Source: a virus. From it: a DNA stretch of 22,025 bases. Where the stretch lies: the IMG/VR virus record IMGVR_UViG_3300017991_003495, positions 1 through 22,025 of that record. One strand, given 5' to 3'. The stretch's first letter is position 1. Every line of letters begins with the position of its first letter. The notes beneath the pieces were generated by a model, which was not told the DNA's origin, made no database searches, and saw nothing but the letters and a program-made list of their open reading frames with translations. Made by a program: the position numbers and the translations under genes. Shown piece after piece: positions 1-6,895 of the stretch.

Positions 1-1
1 C

Positions 2-219
2 GACATCGCCGGCCTGGAGAACCTCTCCCAGTCCGACGTGGTGACCGCCCTGGGGACCTACACGGCGGCCACGGCCGCCGACATCGCCGGCCTGGAGAAT
101 CTCTCCCAGTCCGACGTGGTGACCGCCCTCGGCACCTACACGGCGGCCACGGCCGCCGACATCGCCGGCCTGGAGAATCTCTCCCAGTCCGACGTGGTGA
201 CCGCCCTGGGCACCTACGG
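2..219 (+). repeat. Tandem 78-bp coding repeat
   Basis: Units begin at 2, 80 and 158 with the word GACATCGCCGGCCTGGAGAA. The first two are almost identical, with a few synonymous changes; the third diverges after about 219. The period is 26 codons, so copy-number change keeps the frame. The array may extend left beyond the window. Confidence 0.95.
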
Positions 220-865
220 CGCGGCGACCGCGACGCAGGTGGCGGCCGCCGAGACCAACATCCGCGGCGCGGACTCCGACACCCTGAAGGCCCTGTCCGA
301 CCAGATCGACGGCATCGACGCGCTGGACCAGGCCGGCGTGGTCACCGCGCTGGGCACCTACGGGGCCGCCCAGACCGGGGCCGACGGGGACACGCTCGAG
401 ACCCTCTCCGACCAGGTCGACGCCGTCCAGGCCCGGACGGACCTGATCGGCTCGGCGCAGGTCACCTACGCCAGCCCCGCCCGCACGGAGGGCACCTGGC
501 TGATCTACGCGGGCGACGACTACCTCGCCGCCGACAGCCGGGCCATTCAAGCGACGGTCACCGACTACGCCGGCCCGGACCTGACCGACGCCACGGCCGT
601 CCTGCGCCTGGCGACGGAGGCCGACTACGCGGCGGGGGCGGTGGCCGCGGCCGAACAGGTGACGGCGACCGTCTCGGACAACGGGACCACCGTCACGCTG
701 TCGGCCGACTTGACGGCCGCCCAGACGGCCGCCCTGAGCCCCAGCCCGCCGGCCGCCTGGCGCAACTACCGCGCCCAATTCATCGTGACGACCAGCGGGG
801 GCAAGCAGTGCACGCTGGTCGATGGGCGCCTGACGGCTCGCAATCGCGTGGGGGCGGAGGCCTAG
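2..865 (+). CDS. Repeat-containing phage fibre/structural protein, 5' truncated
   Basis: The reading frame is open from base 2, so the true start lies outside the window; a GTG at 38 is inside the repeats and is not the natural start. The N-terminal part is a tandem 26-residue repeat (core VTALGTYTAATAADIAGL), followed by degenerate copies that keep VTALGTYGAA and LSDQ(V/I)D. The C-terminal ~130 residues switch to a beta-rich sequence (for example TWLIYAGDDY, VTDYAGPDL) resembling the immunoglobulin-like N-terminal domain of BppU-type baseplate proteins. The repeats probably make a rod or spacer. It lies upstream of the tail genes with three bases to the next start. Virion location is inferred from position; the exact role (fibre, head spike, neck) is not determined. 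Confidence 0.75.
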   Translation, partial: DIAGLENLSQSDVVTALGTYTAATAADIAGLENLSQSDVVTALGTYTAATAADIAGLENLSQSDVVTALGTYGAATATQVAAAETNIRGADSDTLKALSDQIDGIDALDQAGVVTALGTYGAAQTGADGDTLETLSDQVDAVQARTDLIGSAQVTYASPARTEGTWLIYAGDDYLAADSRAIQATVTDYAGPDLTDATAVLRLATEADYAAGAVAAAEQVTATVSDNGTTVTLSADLTAAQTAALSPSPPAAWRNYRAQFIVTTSGGKQCTLVDGRLTARNRVGAEA

Positions 866-868
866 GCC

Positions 869-1315
869 ATGAGCACTATCGCCGACATTGCCGACGCGAT
901 TGTCGCCGCCCTGAACGGCGGCAGCTTCAGCGAGAGCTTCACGGCCGTGCGCCGGTACCGGCCGCAGTACGACCTCGAGGACGTCAAGACGCTGCGGGTG
1001 ACGGTCGTGCCCAAGACCCTCGCGGAGGCCGCCGCCACCCGCGTCACGACGGCCGGGGATCTGGAGATCGACGTCGCCGTCCAGAAGAAACTCGCCGCCA
1101 CAACCGGCTCCGACCAGACCGCCGCCGACGAGGCCGAGATCGACGGCCTGATGGACCTGGTCCAGGAGATCCGCGAGTTCATCCGGGCCACGGGGGCCTT
1201 CGGCGTTGCCCAGTGGCTCAAGACGCGGAACGCACCGATCTATTCCGTGGAGCACCTGGCGGAGCTGCGGCAGTTCACCAGCCTCCTGACCCTGAGCCTG
1301 AAGGTGATGACGTGA
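869..1315 (+). CDS. Phage tail completion/terminator-like protein
   Basis: A 148-residue protein starting at ATG 869, three bases after the previous stop. It has a small alpha/beta layout: an N-terminal helix (IADIADAIVAAL), a beta strand around KTLRVTVVP, a helical segment rich in Asp/Glu and Ala, then LRQFTSLLTLSLKV at the end. Size and position, just before an HK97-gp10-like gene and the tail tube gene, fit the head-tail joining or tail terminator slot of a siphovirus. No diagnostic motif is visible, so the call rests on gene order. Its stop overlaps the next GTG start, implying coupled translation. Confidence 0.6.
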   Translation: MSTIADIADAIVAALNGGSFSESFTAVRRYRPQYDLEDVKTLRVTVVPKTLAEAAATRVTTAGDLEIDVAVQKKLAATTGSDQTAADEAEIDGLMDLVQEIREFIRATGAFGVAQWLKTRNAPIYSVEHLAELRQFTSLLTLSLKVMT

Positions 1316-1752
1316 AGTTCGGCATGGTCACCAAGCAGATGTTCTTCGACACCAAGGCGGTCCTCTCGGCCGTCGACAAGGCCACGCGGCGCGTGCTCAG
1401 CCGGTTCGGGGCCTTCGTCCGCACCACGGCCCGCAGCAGCATCCGCAAGCGCAAGCGGCCCAGCGCCCCGGGCCGGCCGCCGAGCTCGCACACGGGCCTG
1501 CTGCGGAAGTTCATCTTCTTCGGCTACGACCGCCAGCGCCAGAGCGTGGTGATCGGACCGATGCGCCTGAATCAGAAGACCGGCGACGCGCTGGAGGCCC
1601 TGGAGTACGGCGGGCCATCCACCGTCGTGGAAGGCCGGCGCGGCAAGCGCCGCCGGCGACGGATCAACGTGGCGGCCCGGCCCTTCATGGGTCCGGCCTT
1701 CGAGAAAGAGCAACCCAAGCTGCCCGCGATGTGGCGGGACAGCGTGAGATGA
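1312..1752 (+). CDS. HK97 gp10-like head-tail/tail completion protein
   Basis: About 146 residues from GTG 1312 (GTGA overlap with the previous stop); ATG 1324 is an alternative start. An AAGGTG stretch at 1301-1306 can serve as the ribosome site. The protein is very basic, with an Arg/Lys-rich centre (SSIRKRKRPSAPGRPP), then SHTGLLRKFIFF, a YGG turn, a second Arg block and ARPFMGPAFEKE near the end. This order (helical N-terminus, basic loop, 'G.L..' strand, 'ARPFM.PA' C-terminus) is what I associate with the HK97 gp10 / minor tail completion family, which sits directly before the tail tube gene as here. A longer open frame extends upstream but shadows the previous gene. Confidence 0.7.
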   Translation: MKFGMVTKQMFFDTKAVLSAVDKATRRVLSRFGAFVRTTARSSIRKRKRPSAPGRPPSSHTGLLRKFIFFGYDRQRQSVVIGPMRLNQKTGDALEALEYGGPSTVVEGRRGKRRRRRINVAARPFMGPAFEKEQPKLPAMWRDSVR

Positions 1753-1766
1753 CAGAGGAGTAAGCA

Positions 1767-2204
1767 ATGCCAGACTTCATTATCGGCAAGGATGCGAAAA
1801 TCTACCGCGGCGACGCCGGCGACGCCATCGGCGACATGACGCTGATGGACAACATCCAGGACCTGACGCTGCCCATGGAAGCCGGCGAGGCCGACATCAC
1901 CACCCGCGCCAACTCCGGCTGGCGGGCGACGGCGGCGGCGCTGCGGGACTGCGGCGCCGAGTTCGAGATGCTCTGGATTCCCGGCGATGCCGATCTGGAT
2001 GCCATCCAGACGGCGTTCCTGGCCGGCTCGACGATCGAGTTGGCCATCCTGGACCAGCTCCGGGAGACGGCGGGCGCCCAGGGGCCCAAGGGCACCTTCA
2101 GCATCCTCAACTTCAGCCGCAACGAGCCGCTGGAGGAGGGGATGACGGTGAACGTGACGGCCAAGCTCACCAGCTTCGATCAGTGGATCGACGTCGCCTC
2201 CTAA
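1767..2204 (+). CDS. Major tail (tail tube) protein
   Basis: A 145-residue protein preceded by a good ribosome site (GAGGAG at 1755-1760). The sequence starts with a short beta-rich region (MPDFIIGKDAKIYRG), contains EADITTRANSGWRATAAALRDCGAEFEM and ends with a strand-rich segment (EEGMTVNVTAKLT). The 'IT.R.N.GW.A....L....' pattern is typical of lambda gpV / TP901-1-type tube proteins as found in planctomycete prophages. It would polymerise into hexameric rings forming the tail lumen. It sits between the completion protein and the chaperone genes, the conserved siphovirus order. Confidence 0.8.
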   Translation: MPDFIIGKDAKIYRGDAGDAIGDMTLMDNIQDLTLPMEAGEADITTRANSGWRATAAALRDCGAEFEMLWIPGDADLDAIQTAFLAGSTIELAILDQLRETAGAQGPKGTFSILNFSRNEPLEEGMTVNVTAKLTSFDQWIDVAS

Positions 2205-2239
2205 CGGCCGACACGCCCCTCGAGGGCAGAGGAGAATCC

Positions 2240-2725
2240 ATGAAGACCTTCACCGACAACGCGGGGCACACCTGGCAGGTCGTGATCAACGTCGCCGCCG
2301 CCAAGCGCGTCCGGGATCTGCTGGGCGTCGATCTCCTGGAGGCCGGCGGCGGCGAGCTGCTCAAGCGACTGGCGGTCGACCCGATCCTGCTGGTCGACGT
2401 GATCTACGTGCTCTGCAAGCCCCAGGCGGATGCCGCACAGGTCGGCGACGAGGCCTTCGGCGAGGCGATGGCCGGCGACGTCATCGACACCGCGACCACA
2501 GCCCTCCTGGAGGAGCTCGTGGATTTTTTCCCGGGCCCGAAACGGGCCGTGCTTCGCAAGGCGCTCGGCAAGCTCAAGAAGCTCGAGCAGATGGGCCTGG
2601 ACGCGGGGACGCAACACCTGGAGAGCGGCGAGCTCGAGCGACGGATGGCCGCGCTGCTGGAAGAGCAGCTTGGGCCGCCGTCTGGTCCGCCGCCGGACTC
2701 CTCGGACTCGACCCCGGACCCCTGA
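2240..2725 (+). CDS. Tail assembly chaperone, gpG-like
   Basis: 161 residues from ATG 2240, with GAGGAGAA at 2229-2236 as a strong ribosome site; the longer frame beginning at 2183 overlaps the previous gene and lacks such a site. The sequence opens with a beta hairpin containing HTWQVVINV, then AAAKRVRDLLGVDLL and a helical core, then FFPGPKRAVLRKALGKLKKLEQ and an acidic, Pro/Ser-rich tail. This matches a chaperone family common between tail tube and tape measure in planctomycete phages. The following frame lacks its own convincing start and lies at -1, as in lambda G/GT; a candidate slippery site sits at 2524-2530. Confidence 0.75.
   Translation: MKTFTDNAGHTWQVVINVAAAKRVRDLLGVDLLEAGGGELLKRLAVDPILLVDVIYVLCKPQADAAQVGDEAFGEAMAGDVIDTATTALLEELVDFFPGPKRAVLRKALGKLKKLEQMGLDAGTQHLESGELERRMAALLEEQLGPPSGPPPDSSDSTPDP
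2524..2548 (+). promoter_or_regulatory. Candidate -1 ribosomal frameshift site
   Basis: In the zero frame the codons read GAT TTT TTC, giving the heptamer T_TTT_TTC (2524-2530), a classic X_XXY_YYZ slippery site in register. Three bases later GGCCCG (2534-2539) and CGGGCC (2543-2548) form a 6-bp hairpin with an AAA loop. The -1 frame is open from here to the stop at 2976 and contains the second chaperone-like ORF. The short spacer and the roughly 65-codon overlap are weak points. Confidence 0.45.
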
Positions 2726-2745
2726 CGCTGCGGGAGCTGCGGGCG

Positions 2746-2976
2746 ATGGCCGAGGCCCGCAGTCGTGACAACTGGGCCCGGACGTCGGCGGTGCTGGCGC
2801 TGATCGCCACCGCCCATCGGGACCCGAAGAAACATCCCGCTCCGTTCCGGCCGGCGGATTTCGATCCGTGGGCGCGGGTGGACCGCCGAAAACGGGCGAT
2901 CCCGGTGACGGACATCCGACAACTGAAGGCCGCCTTCACGGGCGGCCGTGGGCTCAACGGAAAGGAACGATCATGA
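2746..2976 (+). CDS. Tail assembly chaperone T-like segment (probable frameshift product)
   Basis: The ATG-initiated form has 76 residues, but the conserved-looking sequence begins upstream in the same frame (AGLLGLDPGPLTLREL, from about 2692) without a usable start codon. It continues through MAEARSRDNW, LALIATAHRDPKKHPAPF and PADFDPW, a pattern I recognise from the second chaperone ORF of planctomycete phages. The missing start and the -1 relation to the preceding gene suggest that it is made mainly as a G-T fusion, where the T part recruits tail tube subunits to the tape measure. Its stop overlaps the next ATG (ATGA at 2973). Confidence 0.6.
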   Translation: MAEARSRDNWARTSAVLALIATAHRDPKKHPAPFRPADFDPWARVDRRKRAIPVTDIRQLKAAFTGGRGLNGKERS

Positions 2977-3962
2977 GAAATGCAACCACACTTCTCCGGC
3001 TCTACGGGGCCCTCCTGGCGGCCGTGTTCCAGGTCCTGACCTCCGGAGGCTGCGACATGCAGATGGGCGCCCTGCGGTGGGCCCCCAGCGAGCAGCAGAA
3101 ACAATCCGCCCAGATCGGCGCCGACCTCACCACCGGCCTGGCAGCGACCGGCGCGCGGCCGGAATCTCCCGCCGCGATCCGCGCCGCCCGGGCCGCCCGG
3201 GCCGCCGCGACCTACACCGGCCCGCCCGATCAGCCCGTCAACGTGGAAGATCTGCTGCTGCCGGAGCGTCGCGCGTGGCCCATCCTCGAGGCGCGGGCCG
3301 CCGCCTGGAAGCTCAAGGAAAAACTGCAATCGCGTGCCGGCCGCGTGGCGGGCGCCGCCCTCACCGAGCTCTCCGAAAGCGTCCAGGACGCCCCCCAGGT
3401 GGCCGCCGACGCCGTGATTCACCGCGTGCGGGCGATCGTGGACCTCTGGCGGATGACCGAGGACGTGGCCTCGGAGATCGATCTTCCCCGCGAGCGACCG
3501 CTGTCGGCGGCCGAACAGGCGCGGCTCGACGAGTTGAAGAAGCTGACCGACCGGGTGACGGCCGCGGCCGACGCCCAGGGGGCACGCCGCCCCACGGCCG
3601 GGGAGGTCTCCGAGCAGCTCCGCGAGCAGGTGGGCAAGGTGCAGACCGAGGCCGAGAAGTGGATCGCGACCGTGAAGGACAGCGCGCCCTGGGCGCTGAG
3701 CGCGCTCGGCCTAGGCGGTGGGGCCTACGCGCTGAAGAAGCGGAAGGACGCCAAGGCCGCCGCCGCCGAACGCAATCAGGCCGTGCACGACCAGCAGACC
3801 CAGAACCGCGACAACACGATGCTGCTCCACACGCTGGCCGACAAGCTCACGGCGCAGCCCCCCCCAGGGACGAGCCCGACGCCCATGCCGATCGCCCAGG
3901 CCGACCCGTCCGCGACGCAGCCGCCGGCGGCCGACGAGGCGGGCCCCTCGGGGACAAGCTGA
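2973..3962 (+). CDS. Lipoprotein-like coiled-coil protein of the tail operon
   Basis: 329 residues from ATG 2973 with AAAGGAA at 2961-2967. The N-terminus has a short hydrophobic stretch (residues 8-23) ending in LTSGGC, so Cys27 could be a weak lipobox, although Leu is not at -3. The body is Ala/Glu/Arg-rich and helical (about 95-235), followed by a short apolar segment (SALGLGGGAYAL, 243-254), a Lys-rich stretch and a Pro/Thr/Gln-rich tail. I do not recognise a family. Its place between chaperone and tape measure genes is unusual for an envelope-directed protein. It could be a minor virion protein, an infection-exclusion lipoprotein or a structural linker. Confidence 0.6.
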   Translation: MRNATTLLRLYGALLAAVFQVLTSGGCDMQMGALRWAPSEQQKQSAQIGADLTTGLAATGARPESPAAIRAARAARAAATYTGPPDQPVNVEDLLLPERRAWPILEARAAAWKLKEKLQSRAGRVAGAALTELSESVQDAPQVAADAVIHRVRAIVDLWRMTEDVASEIDLPRERPLSAAEQARLDELKKLTDRVTAAADAQGARRPTAGEVSEQLREQVGKVQTEAEKWIATVKDSAPWALSALGLGGGAYALKKRKDAKAAAAERNQAVHDQQTQNRDNTMLLHTLADKLTAQPPPGTSPTPMPIAQADPSATQPPAADEAGPSGTS

Positions 3963-4156
3963 TGGGCCGCTGGCGGCGCGGATACCGGCCGCGATCCCAG
4001 CAGCCCTGGACCCGGGCCGAGCGCGAGCAGTTCGACGCGGTGATCCGCGGCCGGCGGCGCTGCCTTGCAGAGGATCTCTGCAACCTGCAGCAGCCCGCTG
4101 CAACTTGCAGCAGCGGGCCCCGCGCCGGCGAGGACGACGGAAAGGACAGCAGATGA
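3962..4156 (+). CDS. Small basic hypothetical protein
   Basis: 64 residues, coupled to the previous gene by TGATG (stop 3960-3962, ATG 3962-3964) and to the next by ATGA. The N-terminal half is Arg/Trp-rich (MGRWRRGYRPRSQQPW) followed by a short helix; the C-terminal half is low in complexity because it is encoded by the palindromic repeats at 4065-4117. No family is recognised. The tight coupling on both sides is the main reason for calling it a gene. Confidence 0.5.
   Translation: MGRWRRGYRPRSQQPWTRAEREQFDAVIRGRRRCLAEDLCNLQQPAATCSSGPRAGEDDGKDSR
4065..4117 (+). repeat. Cluster of TTGCAG/CTGCAA palindromes and a 20-bp direct repeat
   Basis: TTGCAGAG (4065-4072) and CTCTGCAA (4076-4083) form a perfect 8-bp stem with a 3-nt loop. 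Two 20-bp near-direct repeats follow (4078-4097 and 4098-4117, 18 of 20 matching). The second contains GCTGCAA-C-TTGCAGC and lies within a larger CCCGCTGC...GCAGCGGG stem. It lies inside a small ORF. Confidence 0.8.
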
Positions 4157-4527
4157 CCCGAGCGACGCTCAAGAAGAAGATCGACCAGCTGGGCCGCCTC
4201 CGCGAGGAGCAGACGGCGCTGGGCGCCGCCGAGCGCACGCTCAGCGAAGAGGTCCGGGACGGCCTGCAGGCCGCCAAGCTGACGGGCCTGGAGGCCGCCA
4301 AGTTCGGCGCGGTCCTGGCCGAGACGCGCTCGCTGCGGATCGACCCGAAGAAGTTCCGGCGGAAGGTGGGCGAGAAGATCTTCCTCGCATCCTGCCGCGT
4401 GGACGTCAAGGCCGCCCGCGTCCACCTGGACGATGCCGGCCTCCAACGTGTGGCCAGCTACGACCCGCGGACGTCGCTGCGGATTTCCCGGCGCCCGACC
4501 GCGGGGAAGGGGCGCAAACGTGGCTGA
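4153..4527 (+). CDS. Hypothetical helical phage protein
   Basis: 124 residues from ATG 4153 (ATGA overlap), with AAAGGA at 4141-4146. Residues 1-45 are a heptad-like helical segment (KKKIDQLGRLREEQTALGAAERTLSEEV), followed by LAETRSLRIDPKKFRRKVGEKIF and a basic tail ending GKGRKRG. The organisation (N-terminal coiled coil, then a small fold with Lys/Arg clusters) resembles short accessory proteins in phages, but I cannot name the family. Nucleic acid binding is possible from the charge but is not shown. Confidence 0.65.
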   Translation: MTRATLKKKIDQLGRLREEQTALGAAERTLSEEVRDGLQAAKLTGLEAAKFGAVLAETRSLRIDPKKFRRKVGEKIFLASCRVDVKAARVHLDDAGLQRVASYDPRTSLRISRRPTAGKGRKRG

Positions 4528-4732
4528 GCTGAGCTGGCGCAACCTGGTCGAGGTCCTCCTGGCCGACTGCCCCGAGTGGCGGTCCGCGCCGCCCGTGGGC
4601 CGCTTGGCCCGCATGGCCAGCAGCGATCGGTACGTCGAGGCCCGAGATCGCTGGGCGCGCGGCGCCACCGGCAAGGTCCTCAAGCAGCTCCTGCGCCAAG
4701 CGGCGCGGGACGTCTTGGGGAGGGCTGACTGA
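4520..4732 (+). CDS. Small hypothetical protein before the tape measure gene
   Basis: 70 residues from GTG 4520, overlapping the preceding stop by 8 bases; GGGGAAGGGG at 4502-4511 can act as ribosome site. The sequence (AELSWRNLVEVLLADCPEW, then SSDRYVEARDRWARG) is mostly helical and Trp-rich. The stop is shared with the tape measure start (TGATG, 4730-4734). The frame is open further upstream but overlaps the previous gene extensively, so the GTG is preferred. Function unknown. Confidence 0.6.
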   Translation: MAELSWRNLVEVLLADCPEWRSAPPVGRLARMASSDRYVEARDRWARGATGKVLKQLLRQAARDVLGRAD

Positions 4733-6888
4733 TGGCCCCGACCAAGGGAGTCCGCGCGGGCAAGGCCTACGTCGAGCTGTTCGCCGAAGACCGTAAGCTC
4801 GCGCGCGGCCTGAAGCGCGCGTCGCGGCGGCTCAAGGCCTTCGGCGCCGGCGTCCGCCGCCTCGGCCTCCAGGCCGCCGCTGCCGGCGCCGCCATGCTCG
4901 CCCCGCTCCTGGCCGCCTCGAAGGCCTTCGCCTCCCTGGGCGACACGCTGGGCAAGATGGCCAAGCGGACGGGCCTCTCCGTGGAGAGCCTCTCGGAGCT
5001 CCAGTTCGCCGCCGAACAATCCGGCGCGGACGTAGCCACGCTGGAGAAGGGCGTCCGGACCATGCAACGGTCGATCAACGACCTCGGCCGCGACCTCTCC
5101 ACCGCCGTCGACGCCTTCGGCGACCTCGGCCTCACCATGACCGACCTCCAGGGCCTCAGCCCCGAGGCCCAGTTCAAGCTCATCGCCGACCGCATGGCCC
5201 AGATCCCCGACCCCAGCAAGCGGGCCGCGCTGGCGATGCAGATCTTCGGTCGCGCCGGCACGCGCCTGCTGCCCATGATGGCCCGGGGCGCCGCCGGCAT
5301 GGAGGCCCTCCAGGCCGAGGCCCGGGCGCTGGGCCTGACGATCTCCACGGAGGACGCCGCCGCCGCCGAGGAGCTCACCGACACGATCAACCGGCTGCTG
5401 AACGTCCTCAAGCGGGCCGCCTTCGCCGTCGGCGCCGCCCTGGCCCCGGCCCTGACCGACGCGGCCAACTGGATCCGCGAGAACGTCTCGGCCGCGATCG
5501 CGTGGATCAAGGCCAACGGTGAGCTGATCGTCACGACCCTGAAGTGGGTCGCCGGGATCGCCGCGGCCGGCGCGGCCCTGGTGGTCCTGGGCACCGTGAT
5601 CTCCTCCGTGGGGGCCATCCTCGGGGCCCTGGCGGCCCTGCCCGCCTTCGCCGCCTTCGGCCTGATCGCCGCCGCGGTCGGCGGCGTGGTTCTCGCCTAC
5701 CGCGCCTTCACCGCGGCGACGAAGAAACTCTCGACGGAGATGGCCGACCTCCTCGACAAGGGCGACGCCCAGCGGGCCGCCGACCTCGACACGATGGAAC
5801 GCCTGGAGGCCCTGGCCAAGAAGACCCGCCTCAACAATGCCGAGATGGCCGAGGCCCGGGGCCTGATCGACGACCTCCAGGGCCGCTACGGCGCGCTTGG
5901 GCTCACGCTGGATACGGTCGCCAATAAGCTGGCGGGCGTCGCGGACGCCCAGGAGCGCCTCACCAAGGCCATGCGGGCCGACGCGATGAACGAGTTGCTC
6001 GTCGCCGCCTACGAGGCCGAACAGCAGCTCGCCGATCTCGACCGCAAGATGGTCGAGCTCGGCAAGCGGCATGCGGTGTTCCATTTCGGGGACCCCGGCG
6101 ACTTCGAACGCGCCGTCGCCCAGTACGACGAGGCCCGCAAGCGGCTCACCCGCTTCCGTCAGCGAATCGCCGCCCTCGAAGCCGGGGACCGAGCCGGCCT
6201 CACCGCCGGGGCCAAGACTCCGGCCGCCGGCGGGGCCCCGGGCCCCGCGGCCGGCGGGGGCGCCGCCGACGCCGCCAAGAAGCGCGCCGACGCCGTCAAG
6301 CGCCTGGCCGCGATCGAGGACGAGCGCCACCGCAAGAGCCTGACCAACGCCCAGCGCGAGGTGAAGGCCATCCAGGACCGCCTGGCCGAGGAGAAGAAGC
6401 ATCTCATGGTCCTCGGCAAGTACCTGGAGATCGCCGACCGGGAGAAGCGGGCCGCCGCGGAGGTCGCCGCCGTCTGGAAACAGGCCGCCGCCGAGCGGCG
6501 CGCCGCCCGCCTGCAGGGCGAGCAGAAGCTCCAGGACGAATTGGCCCGCCTGCGCATCGAGGCGACCACGGAGGGGGCCGAGCGAGAGCTGGCCCTCCTG
6601 AAGCTCCAGCACCAGAAGGAGTTCGCCGCCGCCAAGAAAGCCTCTCGGGCCCCGAGCTTCATGAACCTGCTGGCCGAGAAGTTCCAGCTCATGTCCGACC
6701 GGATCAAGAAGGGCGCCGCCGCCTTCGCGCGGCCGATGGCCGGCGCCCGGGGCACCTTCAACCCCGCCGCCGTCCGGGCGCTGGCCGGGGGCCGGGGCAT
6801 CGACCAGGTCGCCGAGAACACCAAGGAAACCGCCAAGCAGGTCCGGAAGATCGAGAAGAACACGCGCGAGCAAGCGACCTACAAGTGA
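4732..6888 (+). CDS. Phage tail tape measure protein
   Basis: 718 residues, the longest gene of the operon, as expected for the protein that sets tail length. The N-terminus has the family pattern of small helical repeats with KGVRAGKAYVELFAED and ASRRLKAFGAGVRRLGLQAAAAGAAM. This is followed by FASLGDTLGKMAKRTGLSVE and QIFGRAGTRLLPMM, both characteristic of TP901/lambda-type tape measures. A long hydrophobic Ala/Gly segment (about 268-324) would cross the host membrane during DNA delivery. Long charged coiled-coil stretches (about 340-480 and 505-620) follow, split by a Pro/Gly/Ala linker. Position after the chaperones supports the call. Confidence 0.93.
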   Translation: MAPTKGVRAGKAYVELFAEDRKLARGLKRASRRLKAFGAGVRRLGLQAAAAGAAMLAPLLAASKAFASLGDTLGKMAKRTGLSVESLSELQFAAEQSGADVATLEKGVRTMQRSINDLGRDLSTAVDAFGDLGLTMTDLQGLSPEAQFKLIADRMAQIPDPSKRAALAMQIFGRAGTRLLPMMARGAAGMEALQAEARALGLTISTEDAAAAEELTDTINRLLNVLKRAAFAVGAALAPALTDAANWIRENVSAAIAWIKANGELIVTTLKWVAGIAAAGAALVVLGTVISSVGAILGALAALPAFAAFGLIAAAVGGVVLAYRAFTAATKKLSTEMADLLDKGDAQRAADLDTMERLEALAKKTRLNNAEMAEARGLIDDLQGRYGALGLTLDTVANKLAGVADAQERLTKAMRADAMNELLVAAYEAEQQLADLDRKMVELGKRHAVFHFGDPGDFERAVAQYDEARKRLTRFRQRIAALEAGDRAGLTAGAKTPAAGGAPGPAAGGGAADAAKKRADAVKRLAAIEDERHRKSLTNAQREVKAIQDRLAEEKKHLMVLGKYLEIADREKRAAAEVAAVWKQAAAERRAARLQGEQKLQDELARLRIEATTEGAERELALLKLQHQKEFAAAKKASRAPSFMNLLAEKFQLMSDRIKKGAAAFARPMAGARGTFNPAAVRALAGGRGIDQVAENTKETAKQVRKIEKNTREQATYK

Positions 6889-6895
6889 GCCGCCC

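Noticed and set aside
808-1311. Upstream extension of the gp10-like gene
   Set aside because: It is the +2 shadow of the preceding gene, Arg/Gly-rich, while GTG 1312 gives a compact protein with a coupled start.
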